Assembly (NCBI GenBank): GCA_023512835.1
Contig: CM042088.1
Coordinates: 42,920,771-42,984,770 of the forward strand
Reading direction: 5' to 3'
Length of the DNA: 64,000 nt
DNA from: Taxillus chinensis
Taxonomy: Eukaryota; Streptophyta; Magnoliopsida; Santalales; Loranthaceae
Part shown: one piece after another, positions 10,919 to 22,503 of the stretch
How positions within the stretch are numbered: the stretch's first letter is position 1
Layout: every line of letters begins with the position of its first letter
The notes under the pieces: model-generated
Databases searched by the model: none
Told to the model about the DNA's origin: nothing
What the model saw: the letters and a program-made list of their open reading frames with translations, nothing else
Made by a program: the position numbers and the translations under genes

Positions 10919-13900
10919 CTACCTAGCCACTTGTTCCGTAGCAATCCCAGTTGCTGCATTTGAACCATCTCTGCCAGAGTGTACAATAAGGTTTTCCACT
11001 TGGACTTTAACAACATCACCACGTACTCCAATATCAGAAGCTAATCGATTGACACAATACATGCCGCAACCCACAGCCAACAACCCACTGAAACTTGTTG
11101 TAAGGAACCGAAGAGGTGAAGAAACAATGGCACTGGTGGCCGCTGCAAATGACGTGGCCTGTCCACTTCGACCCATGCTGATGCTGCTGTTGCTGTTGAT
11201 GAGCAAACCAGTCTTGCAGTAAATTGCAAAATCCTCACAGTTGTTCTTGAAGATGTGGTAGCCACCAAAACCATTTTGCAAAAGGAAAGAAGCACGGTGA
11301 AGGACATCAGCTTGTGGGTCAGACTTGGCAAGGGTGCAGGTCCCCCCTCGTGCTTGGGCAACAAAGACAGCAGGTGAAACCCCATACTGAAAGAGGTGAA
11401 GATCGCCACCAGATAGAAAGCATTCGATGCAAGAAAGCATGACACCATCAAGGGACTGAGAATGGTCACCACATCTTGGGCATGGAAAAACAGAAGCATG
11501 AGACGGAGATGAGCTGAAAAGGTAGCGGTCCAACACAGTTCCCACGCCGATTTCCTGGCCTGCTCCCCTAGTGAAGTGGATCACCTTTCCATCACCAATA
11601 TATATCCCTAGCAATAGATGGCAGGCAGTGTAGAAAATAGGGTAACAACTCAACTTTGCAATTCACATAAAAAGGAAAATTCCTACAGGGCTTTTCTACA
11701 TATAGTTTGCGGTCGGCATTAATATGGTCTGCATTCATTGTTCAGCAGGTTTTAATATACTTTATTGGGCTCAGTGAATGCATACCACGTCAGCGCCAAC
11801 TGTGTGGCAACAGCAACTCTCAATTACAAGTTGTATTTCTCCTTCCTATATATTTAAAAATCTTAGCTGTTCGCGCAAAAAAGACACCAAAGCCTAGAAA
11901 ACACTATCCCTAACATCTTATAACTTTCCAGTTTCATAAACAAATAAAAAAATGGGGCTAAAGCACATTAAGACATCCAAGCATCATTATGCATTTTTGT
12001 GTAACATAAATTTATGCCCCAAAAGCCCTGTTACATTACACACATACAAGCAACGTTTCGACCAAACTAAGTTCAACTATCCAACAAATTCAATTATTTT
12101 TATGTATTCAGTCTTGCCATGGGTTTCAGATACCATGGTGATCAAAGATTCCAAATTGTCATCAATACATTTCAACCAAATTAGAGTATCTACTAAGCTC
12201 TTTTTTTTTAAGATTAAAATGGCTCTGTTAAACCACAGGCAAGAATATCCATATATTTGGATCATATTCATCACAATTCACGGGGATTATAAATATGAGT
12301 TCTACAATCATTCTTAAGGCGTATGAAAATGCTCAAGTTGGTGATTTAACAAAATTAACAACTGAAAAGTGTCAAATTACATTAATATGCAATATACTCT
12401 GTAAATACAAATAAGTACTACAGGTAAAAGTGATGTTCCTTTGTTTTTCTCATAAGCTTGGAGCTTTATATTTCAAAAAAAATGCTTAAAAAGCTACTGC
12501 TATCGATATACATTTTAAGGTAAGAAAAACACTATAGGTATAAGCACGGGACTTTCAGTGAAGTCTTGCTATAACTCGTCTTTCCTTCAGAGATTGCGAT
12601 GTTTAATTAGAAGTACGTGTAGCGACCAAAGGTTCCAGATGGATGACAATGCAGAATAGGCTTCTCATGGTCGACAATTTACAACAGAGAGGATGTCAGC
12701 TTGCCCAACGGAAAGGGGAAGGAAATGTGAACTCATGTTTTCCTCCACTGCGAGATGATTCTCCATCTTTAGGCAAGGGCTTTGTGGGTGTTAGAGGAGA
12801 CTTAGGTCATTCCAGCAGTCTTTGGTAGTCTTTTTCAAGTTTTTTAGCCATAATCTGTGGGTTGGTGAGACAACTTAGGACACATGTTGCCACTAGTAAT
12901 CATGTGGCTATTGTGATCTAACTGGAACAAAATGATTTCCAGAAATCATAGCCATCATCATTTATTGCTTTCACGGAAGATTGTTGGTGTTATTGTTTTT
13001 TGGTCAACCTTCTCCTTTGGTTGTAATACTATCATGCAAAACATCCACAGTTTCCGTTCTTTTGTAAGATTAAAGGGAGTTCTACTCCTCTTATTAATAG
13101 ATTATTGCTTACCTCTGAAAAAAAAACACTAATAGTATCAGCAATCCTAGGTAGGCCCTGATTATAAGGGTTGTGTTTGAGTTTAGTAGGTTAAAAGGGA
13201 TATTATTGATAAGAGCTACTAATTGAGGTTTGAGGGTATCATAATCTTCAGTCTTCACCATAGTTAGTACCGTAAAACAAAAGAAGCTAGATATAATTTC
13301 AGTTTGCACCTGATAAGATGTGAGTATGAACGAGTTGGATTCCAACAGTGACACTGGGTATTTAAAAATACCCACTCTTTTATACATTAAAAATATATAA
13401 AAATATATACCACTGGGTATTTAAAAATATTCATTCATGTGGATTTAGGGCTTTTCATGGGCCAAGTTGGAGGATTAAGGCTCAATCCAAACCCAATCTT
13501 TTATACATTAAAATATATACCTAGTATGCAAGCCAAAAAATATTAGCCAAAATCATAATAATATATTAGCGCAATGCTATGTACCACCGAGGTTACGTAA
13601 CCCACTAAGATTGAGATCGCATAACGGGTAGATACATAACAACATATCATAAATTACAAAAAAATTATGACAGTTCACATCAGCTTTCGCGACGACGCTA
13701 CAAGCCGATTGCACATAATAATTTTGGATATATTATAAGTTAATAAAAAGAGGGAGCCATTGAAATTGGTCAAATTATTATTTTAAATAATTATATTTTA
13801 AAATGTTAATATTAGTAATATAAAAATAAATTTATAAAAACGTTCTGGGCGATCAGATTCGAGTGGTCCAGCTGATTTTCTTCCTTAAACCCATTCAGTT

Positions 13901-14602
13901 TGAATCAGCTTTGGATTTTCAGTTTTAATTCGGCAATGCGTTTAAATGAAGTAAACAAAAAAATGAGTAAATGAACCCGGGAAAGGAAATGATATATTAA
14001 AAACAGCGCTATGTTTGGCTTGCCAATTAGAAGGGGTTCTAAGATGATACACAACATTAGACTAATTTATGGTAAATTCTAGGGGAGGCGGGTCACAAAA
14101 CCTTCATCGCTTTCTGGGTATTTATGATCCCAACACAAACACATTATTCATATATCCCATTACTTATCCTGAACCCATATAGGCACAAGAAGGATGAAAA
14201 GTCGCATGTCACCATTCTGTAAAAACCAAAAATCAGGAATAAATCTCATTTAATAAAAAAAACACATTAGGATAAAGTTGTCACTCAAAAACAACATGTT
14301 TTTCGTTTTTTTCCGATCTGACAATTGTTTCAAACAAGACCCATAATTTAGAAACCAAAACGAAACAAAAACAACAACAAATTTAACGTAGATTAATAAT
14401 GAGAGAGAGAGAGAGAGAGAGAGAATGTATGTAGCGTACCGTGATGAGCGTAGAAATAGGCGTGTCTCCAGGAATAGATGTGGTCGCCGGGCTTGACATC
14501 GTCCCTGTTGATCTTGTTGGTAAATACTCCAAGTCCTTCTGCGATCTTCGATGTCCATCCCTCGTTGCCCCCTTCTTTCGCCTGGGCGTCTGCTTTCTCC
14601 AT
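10919..14602 (-). CDS. LRAT-domain (NC domain) protein, putative acyltransferase/hydrolase
   Basis: Two coding exons, 14602-14440 and 11607-10919, join in frame to about 283 residues. The start MEKADAQAK is the only good Met before VKPGDHIYSWRHAYFYAHHG. LRAT/NlpC-P60 fold features are in order: VKPGDHIYSW near residues 36-45, the catalytic-type His in AHHGIYIGDGKVIHF (residues 52-66), and the NCEDFA motif with the nucleophile-type Cys178. Between them a Cys pair motif, CPRC (97-100) and CIEC (114-117), could bind a metal. The C-terminal third is small-residue-rich and weakly hydrophobic (SSPLRFLTTSFSGLLAVG), possibly membrane-associated. LRAT proteins use the His/Cys pair to move acyl groups on lipids; the substrate of the plant members is not established. 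The 2.8 kb intron holds a LINE scrap and a (GA)n tract beside the donor. Confidence 0.88.
12640..12770 (+). mobile_element. LINE zf-RVT fragment inside the LRAT intron
   Basis: Plus-strand translation gives MQNRLLMVDNLQQRGCQLAQ. This resembles the zinc-binding reverse-transcriptase tail of plant LINEs and LINE-like RNase H genes (typically NRL-x-T-x-DNL-x-x-RGW). The Cys/His part that should follow is frameshifted. It is antisense to the host gene and clearly non-functional. Confidence 0.5.
14400..14424. repeat. (GA)n microsatellite next to a splice donor
   Basis: About twelve GA units lie in the LRAT intron, some 15 nt inside the donor of the first coding exon (exon end at 14440). On the transcribed strand this is a CT-rich tract. 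Such tracts are length-variable and useful as markers. Confidence 0.9.
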
Positions 14603-15749
14603 CTGATCCGATCCCCTCCTCCGTCTCTGTTCTTCTCTTTGTTTTTTTATCTCTCTCCTCAGGAATGGGGAAGGTTGCGTTTTGTTTCGCTGCCTTTTAG
14701 CCTCAACGTTATTTATCCTTTATTCCTTTTCCCTATTTTTATCTTTTATTATTATTATTATTATTATTATTTTTGATTTTTTGTTTTTTGTTTTTTTTTC
14801 AAAACGTAGCAGGAGTTAATCGACCGGTGTTAATGTTATCCTCATCTCATCCGATCAACCCCAATTTTCTAATTTTGAAAATAAGTTTTTTTTTAAAGAA
14901 TAGATAAAATACAAAAACAGAAAAGGGTATCATTATTTATTTATTTATGACATTTGGGTATATTTTAATTTTAATTTTGAGTTAGTTCAGGTTTCCATTT
15001 AAAAATATGATTGATTACTTTAAATATATCTTCTTAATTAGCGTGTGGGATTGGTTTAAACTCTTTTATTTTGATTAAAAAAAGTAATATTTATTTCTCA
15101 TAGTTAAAAATGGTGCATTGATTGGATTTTGAGAAAGTTCAAAAGTTGGAGACAATTGCCCATTTCTTTATTTTAATTAAATGTGTGGTAGGATTAATTA
15201 GTTAATACATCCCACCCAATGCAGTTTCGACTTTAAAGCATGGAACAAGGGGAAAACTCTTTGCGAGTTTAATTTTCGTGCATACAAACAAAGTTACAAT
15301 TCCTTATTCCTCTACGCCTTCCATGTTTATTACTTTAATTTGTTTATTAAAATTACATAGATTTTTAAATATACGTTTAAACGCATTTCTTAAAAAAGTA
15401 AATGATTTATCTAAAATTAGTTATATTTCATATTTTTTAGTTGACACCTTATGTAATTTATTAATTTTATTTTTTTTAAAACATGTTTGTGTCTAAGAAA
15501 ATGCTAATATTATGCCATTTATATTAAGTTGTCTATTATTAAAATTTAGCTACAAAATAGTTAAAGGGTGAAAAAATAGTCTGGGTTAACCATTGATAAA
15601 TTTATCTTTTAGTTAAATAGTTAGTCAAATTTATCCTGATTACTTTTTAAAATTAAATATTATTTTAAATAAAATAATAGTTTCTCAAAACCCACCCCTT
15701 CATCTACCGAGTCTAAGGCCATCCTTGTCATGAGCCACGCCTCCTCTCA

Positions 15750-16025
15750 TTTGTAGTAAAATATTTATATATTTTGATAAATTTATTTATATGCATTGAT
15801 ATTAGGCATAAATTTGACTTGAAATTTGAGTTTCCACTTAAAATTTTATTAAATTTTAAACTTAAAGGTATGTCTAACCAAATTTGATTAGTCGGTATCT
15901 TGAAATTTTAAAAATTAACAAAGTTTGTAGTTAAGATATAAACTTTGAATACAATTTTTAATCAATATCATACCATATAAGAAAATTTATTAAAACATTT
16001 AAATATTTTACAATTAATATTCTCA
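15750..16025. mobile_element. Decayed Tourist-like MITE, third member of the 300-bp family
   Basis: Imperfect inverted halves are visible. The left side, GTAAAATATTTATATATTTT then GATAAATTTATTTATATG, mirrors the right side when reversed. The centre ACCAAATTTGATTAGTCGGT resembles the centre of the element at 45500-45797 (CAAATTTAGCTAGCAAC). The ends are too eroded to show a target duplication. Confidence 0.45.
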
Positions 16026-16581
16026 CATTTCCAAGCCCCTTTCAACTATCATCGTTAATTTTTGTACAGGCTCACTTGGGATGAGATTATCCGAAATCTA
16101 ATAGTGAAAAAAAAACAAAGTCCATTTTTAGGTACAATTTACATTGAGTAGTTAAACCGTAGTCATAGACTATATATCAATTATGTATCGAAAAAGATTA
16201 ATGCCTTACAACGTTTTTTCCGTATCTATAGTATGAACATTTTTATTGCTTACTTGGTTTTACTTGTCTAGAACTTAATTGGTTTATTTTGTTGAATCTA
16301 CCTTGAATAACAATCTACCTTGTTTGTTATCTTCTTGCATGTTAAAAATATTTTTCAATTTGATTTTTTATATTTTTTATAATAAGGTTGAGTTTCAAAA
16401 GAATTTAATTTTAAAAGTTTGTTTTAAAAAGGAAATAGAGAAGAAAAAAGTGATTTGTCTTTTTTAAAGGCTTTTGATTTTTTTTGGTTTGGTTTTGGAA
16501 GCTGGAAAATAGGAGAGGTTTTTTGTTGTTGTTGTTATTGGATTTTGAGAATGAAAATCGTATGGGGAGGTGGGAAGAATG

Positions 16582-16991
16582 GGACTTGGATTCGCTGGTG
16601 AGCATCGTCAGCTCACCACCGTGGTGAGCTGACTTATTTTGGGCTTTATCGATATTTATTTTAAAATTCAACCGTTAGATTGAATATTCATGTAATATAT
16701 ATCATGCTTGTAAAATTTAAAGGCGATCTAACGGTTAATTTGTGTGCAAATTCAGTTAGAAAAAATCTGAAGATAAATAAATAAATTTTAACTTATTAAA
16801 ATTCAGATTTTTTCTAATTGAATTTGCACAAAACGTAACCGTTAGATTGACTTTAAATTTTACATATATGATATATATTACATGAATATTCAATCTAACG
16901 GTTAATTTTTTTAAAAAATATCGACAAAACCCAAAATAAGTCAGCTTACCACAGTGGTGAGTTGACGGTGCTCACCAGCGAATCCAAGTCC
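16582..16991. mobile_element. 410-bp palindromic foldback element (MITE-like)
   Basis: The two arms, about 189 bp each (16582-16770 and 16803-16991), are near-perfect inverted repeats. The outer ends are GGACTTGGATTCGCTGGTGA and its complement. Inside each arm are GTCAGCTCACCAC-type blocks and two copies of the motif CCGTTAGATTGA or its complement TCAATCTAACGG. The loop is only about 30 bp and AT-rich. No open frame spans it, so it is non-autonomous. A clear target-site duplication was not found; GGGAAT lies on both sides but not flush with the ends. Confidence 0.8.
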
Positions 16992-18500
16992 TTTGGGAAT
17001 AGAGTGTTGGGTGGTTTGATGGGAATGAGTGAGTGGGAGGGAGACAATGAGTTGTTATTTTATTGTTTCTTTATGGGAGAGAGAATGAGTATTTCAGAAT
17101 ATGAGAGATTTATTTATTTGTAAGTATGATATATAATTATATAAAGGTATTTTATTTTAAATTTTCATTTATTATAATATATATAACGTGGGGATTTTTT
17201 ATTTTGTTTTTTATTGTTTTATTTTTGCTGTTTTGTGTTGTACTGTTGTGTGGGGGAAGAGAGTTTTTGTATTGTTTTTTATTTATTGTTTTTTTGAGTA
17301 GGATTTTTTTAGTTTAATTTGTTTTCATTTTATATGATATATAATATATATAATAAGAGAGAGAATGAGTGGAAAGAGCAGAGTTTTTTTTTTAATTTTA
17401 CATCATAATATACATAATGAAATGTTTTTTGTTTTGTTTAATTTTTGCTTAAATTTTTTTGTTTTATTATCCAACCAATTAAAAGCTGAAAGATGAAAGA
17501 AAAAAAATGTCTCAGGTTTTTATTGCATAGCTTTTAACTGGTATTTTTAATTTTTAAAATTAGTAGAACAACTTGAACGTGAATTACGTATGGGAAAAAA
17601 TAAACTGTTTTTATCCCGACAATGAAGTAGGCATAGGCATCGGCTGTACCGAACCAATCCAATTTCGTTCTAACCTATGTCATTTTTTAGTTTTACTTCA
17701 AACCCATTCAAAGCAGGTTGGAATTACTCACTATGCAAACCCAACCTATCCCTATTGCCACCATCCCTAACTTCACCAAGCCATACATCCTCTTTCTCTT
17801 CCATCTCTTCTTTTCCGTCCCCGAGAATGAGAGATGTAGCAGGAAAACCACAGGAAGGATCCTCACCCATGATTCCAGAAGTGTCCCATCAATCTGTTTG
17901 GTTGGTATTGCATCTCAATTTACGCAGATCGAGAGCCACCAGAGTTCACCCATTTGCACTCACTCATCACAGCTCAGACTGAGTTGGAACCAACCACAAC
18001 AGCCTTTTAAAAGAAGAAAAACATGCTCCTTAACTATGAGCTGTTGAATTGGTTGTATTCCCAAAAAATGTCCCATCAATAAGGAATGATTTGTACGCCT
18101 AAAATAAAGTGAGGTTCGATTGTACCAAAAAACAAACACCCGTAACATCCTTTCCTATTGCAATGACATTCAAATAGAGTCCAAAAAAAAAAAAGGTTTG
18201 GTGAGTAATGCTTTTGCACGCCTTTTATGTACACCATCTAAACATTTTTGATGGGCTAAACTAACACGTGTAAACTTCCCACGCCAGTACACCATCTGGC
18301 CCCCGCCTATGTAAATTCGGGGATTCAGCCTGTACTTCTGGCGACAAACTGGGAAGCCTGGAGCACTTAGTATTGCTGCTCCAACGCCCCATTCCTTGGT
18401 TTTGAGTTTCTTCGAAAGCTCTGTTCCAAACCGTTGCTGCTCCCGAATAAAGATATCTGCAGGCACAGAAACGCAGCAGCTACCGGCAACAACAGGAGAC

Positions 18501-21500
18501 ATGGGTAGATACGAGGATACGGCAGAGATAACAGAGCCACTGGTACGGCAGCAGAAGGGCTCCGTTCAAAGAGGAGGTGGCCTCCCGGATGAAAACCCAG
18601 CTGGGAAAAGCAAGGGCAAACACGATGTCTGGATGACTTACCTCAGCACGTTTGTTGCAGTTTGTGGGTCTTTTGCCTTCGGATCCTGCGTAAGTGGATA
18701 CTGGTCTTGTGCCCAGTATGGTGGAGGCATATGATTTTTGAGACCTTGAAAAATGAAAAGCAAATTCACATACTCAACGCGGAATTGGTTTTGTAGGCAG
18801 GGTATTCTTCACCTACCGAGGATGCAATCACTGAGGATCTAAATCTATCTACAGCAGAGGTACGCTCAACGAATTCTCTTCAGCTTCTGGACCCACATTA
18901 TCTCTGCACAACACCTATATTATATGGACCGGCTTCATCCAAATTTTATAGTTTTAGAAGCGCAAAGTTAGTTAACCCATCCCTGCTCATTGAGCATTAA
19001 TAAGGAGGATCTGGCTGGTCAAGTCTATTTTCCTATGAACTTTTGTGGATATCTGCAAGGTGGGTTTTATTTTTAAAATTAACAGATTTTATAAGACAAT
19101 CACGCGTATATAAGAATTTGAGAATTGTAGGTGGTGAAATTATTTTGCCATGAATTGTGAAATTGATTGGAAAGTAAATAATGAAAAATGAGCTCATCCT
19201 TGGGAGCCCATGCTATTGAAAAAGGGAAAAAAAACAAATACAACCCCCACATGGTTGTATGTAGCAAAGCTTATTGAAAAATATCGCACACAACCCAAAC
19301 AGAGTAAGTTGCAAATTATAATAATATTTTCCAGGACAAGCAGATCTGATATTAGCATAGATAAACTCTGTTTAGATTTTTGGATGAGCACAACAAAGTA
19401 CAGAATGTCTTGCTTAACATTCTTTAATGTTCCTGAATGCAGTACTCATTATTTGGCTCCATATTGACTTTTGGTGCAATGATTGGAGCAGCAACTAGTG
19501 GGCTCATTGCCGATTTCATTGGCCGAAAAGGGGTAAGGAAGGGACACTATCGTACTTAAAACCTGCTTTTCAAGTACGAGCTTTTTTACATAAGAGGAAC
19601 AGTTGTGCAGGCAATGAGAACAGCTGCTGGGTTCTGCACTGTAGGGTGGCTAGCAATATACTTTTCCCAGGTTTGAATATGAAATCATCCTTGAATTTTA
19701 TATTTTATGCTTTCTCTCAGTTTCTTGCCCAAGGAAACTTATTTACAGAAGTGTGGCCCGCTAATTTTAAATTTTATTTTCTTTATGTCCCTAATATTAC
19801 TGTAACAGAACGTCTGGCCACTGGACATTGGGAGACTGGCAACAGGATATGGGATGGGAGTCTTTTCCTATGTGGTGAGCATTGCTTTCTACTTCTACCT
19901 CCCATTTTTTTTCTCTGCAATGCGTGGAGTTTGAGAATATTAATTGTAAACTCGCACATTGAGCTTGACTAGAACATTAAATGAATAATAAGGTACCCGT
20001 TTTTATTGCTGAAATTGCTCCCAAGAATCTCCGAGGAGCATTGACAACCGTCAATCAGGTGAGCACATATGCTAGCTAAAGTTTTCATCTTCCGAAACAC
20101 ACATTAACCTCATCATTGGACGCATGAAAGTTTATAGACAAAGAAGAAACAGTACTGTCAGATGAATAATTTCTACTTTCTATGCAGCTCATGATTTGTT
20201 GTGGGGTATCTGTTGCATTCATAATTGGGACGGTGCTCACATGGAGGGTTTTAGCATTAACCGGTGAATATCCATACTTGTACTGATTTTGTACTGCATT
20301 ATCAACTCATAGCTGCCTTGAGATTGGGCATACAAATAGAAGATGTGATTACATATGGTCATACTATGAACTTGTAGGATTGTTCCCTTGCTTCATACTA
20401 CTGGTGGGCCTATTTTTCATTCCAGAATCTCCAAGGTGGCTGGTAAGAAACTACACCGAACAGGACAACTTCACGTTTTATAATGGCAGCTGTAAAAAGG
20501 AAGCGTAATAGTCTACATATTAACATTTGTTTTTGAATAACTGCAGGCAGCAAGGGGTAAAGAAAAAGAGTTTGAAGTCGCACTCCAGACACTCCGTGGG
20601 AAAGATGTGGACATATCTGATGAAATCTTTGAAATCCAAGTTTTAATCCCACTCTAACCCAAGTTCAGTATATGATGATAATGCTGAAGCCTTTGAAAAA
20701 ATAAATTCTCATGAGTTTTTGTCATTTTCTTGACAGGATTACATAGAAACTCTCCAAAAGCTTCCCAAAGTCAAACTGTTGGATCTCATTCAGAAAAGAT
20801 ACTTACCCTCAGTCATTGTAATCCCTCAACAAATGTCCCAGAGTTCAAATATTTCTCTTTAAGTTTCAGTTTTCTCATTTAGTTTCTGTGATCTCTTTCT
20901 CGTTAGTCACTACTCGCCTTTGATTACCAGATAGGCGTTGGACTAATGGTCATCCAACAATTTGGGGGAATCAATGGAATTGTTTTTTATGCCAGTAGTA
21001 TTTTTGAGTTAGCAGGTAAAGGTTCTTATTTTTAGGCTGATATTTTGAGGTGATTCAGATATCTGATATTTTGAGGCTTATCTTTCTCAAATCAAGTCCA
21101 ACCCTTTGAGAATTTAAATTTATTTATTTATCTGATATTGATTTTTCTAGTTTTTGACTTGTTCTCCCCCAGGATTTTCTTCCACTCTCGGGTCAATAAT
21201 ATATGCTTGCCTTCAGGTTTCAGTATTTTTTATGACTTTCACATCCTATATGTTTGTCAAGTGTAGGAATTGCATCCAATAGCTAGATTTTTCTGATGCA
21301 GGTTGTCGTGACTGGAATTGCTGCAACCATAGTAGATAGAGCTGGAAGAAGACCACTTCTTCTGGTAAATTTTTACCATGACATCAAAAACATGCCATCA
21401 AACCAAGCCCCTCTGAATGTTTTCTTACTGTCAATGTAGGTTTCTGCATCTGGCCTGGTTGTTGGCAGTGTCATGACTGGAACAGCATTTTACATGAAGG

Positions 21501-22265
21501 TAAATTTAGATGATAAGCCCTAGCATGTTCTAATTCGGTTTCTTTACATTTAACTTGTGAAGAGCCTTCTGTGAACCTGCAGACTCATGATTTAGCACTC
21601 CAGGCAGTCCCAGCACTTGCTGTTACTGGCATACTGGTATTACCTTTTAGTGTCGTGATATTGATTTATATCCTCAAACCAACCTTTTAAGAAATGAGTT
21701 TTTCAACCGTTTGGTGTTTGTAATCTTATGCGTGTTTTGTGAGTTCAGGTATACATAGGATCCTTTTCAGCAGGAATGGGAGCTGTTCCTTGGGTTATAA
21801 TGTCTGAGGTACTATCATTCAACAAACTTCTTTTTGCAAAATTTGTCCTGTAGGACAACTAAGTTTACCGACTACTACGTTAAACCTGTTTCAGATCTTC
21901 CCAATAAATATTAAAGGAGCCGCAGGAAGCCTTGCAACACTAGTGAATTGGTTTGGGGCATGGGCGGTATCCTACACTTTCAACTTTCTCTTGGACTGGA
22001 GCTCTTACGGTAGCATATGAATCAGAGTTTTATTTTCATTAATGCAGAGAAAACTATATATTGTAAAGACCAAAAAAATAGCATATGGCCTCCAAAAAAG
22101 GAATACTAACTTGTGAAGAACTTGCAATGTTTGTTGTTGTGGGTTTCAGGTACATTTGTTCTATATGCCGCAATCAATGCATTGGGTATTCTTTTTATCG
22201 TCACAGTGGTACCTGAAACAAAGGGAAGAAGTCTAGAACAAATCCAGGCAGCCATTAACAAGTAG
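18501..22265 (+). CDS. ERD6-like monosaccharide transporter (MFS sugar porter)
   Basis: Eighteen exons join without a frame break to about 481 residues: 18501-18689, 18797-18859, 19443-19532, 19611-19670, 19809-19874, 19993-20058, 20188-20263, 20378-20442, 20547-20639, 20737-20817, 20931-21015, 21173-21216, 21302-21364, 21440-21499, 21583-21636, 21749-21808, 21895-22009 and 22150-22265. Sugar-porter signatures appear in order: [11 protein letters not shown] (loop 2-3), PESPRWL (end of TM6), [18 protein letters not shown] (TM7), [10 protein letters not shown] (loop 8-9) and [12 protein letters not shown] (after TM12). The N-terminus is a short cytosolic tail and includes EPLVRQQKG, an acidic/Leu stretch resembling the vacuolar sorting motif of this family. 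Length and exon count fit the ERD6-like clade, which mostly exports monosaccharides from the vacuole by proton symport. The exact orthologue and substrate cannot be assigned. Confidence 0.93.
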
Positions 22266-22386
22266 AGATGCACACTTTTTGAAAGGAAAGCTCATTGCAG
22301 GGTTGTCTGAGAGAGGTTTTAGGAATTGGATACCGAAGTTACTTATTTGAAGGCAGTTTTTGTTTTTTTTTTTTTCATATTCATTT

Positions 22387-22392
22387 AATAAA
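22387..22392 (+). promoter_or_regulatory. Candidate polyadenylation signal of the sugar transporter
   Basis: AATAAA lies 122 nt after the TAG stop, behind a T-rich stretch, which is the usual spacing for a plant near-upstream element. It falls inside the 238-bp gap before the PPR start codon, so the transporter 3' end and the PPR leader must be close or overlap. Confidence 0.5.
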
Positions 22393-22503
22393 ATGAAAGA
22401 TTGGGTCATTTCACTCCACAGAGGAGTTGAGTAACTTTATTGCAGGGTGGGGGGGAAAAAAAGGGAAAACAAATGCGAATGCGAATGTGAATATGCAAAA
22501 TCG

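Larger units (their letters stand above)
14603..18500. other. Intergenic region between the divergent LRAT and sugar-transporter genes
   Basis: The left end is the LRAT promoter and 5' leader, pyrimidine/purine-biased with a (TTA)n tract at about 14749-14770. The middle is AT-rich and holds two inverted-repeat elements, listed separately. From about 17560 to 18500 the composition is mixed and includes the likely 5' leader of the sugar transporter. Short open frames here have no recognisable motif or homologous composition, so none is called a gene. Confidence 0.45.

Noticed and set aside
10842..11222. 126-codon plus-strand frame
   Set aside because: Antisense to the second exon of the LRAT-domain gene.
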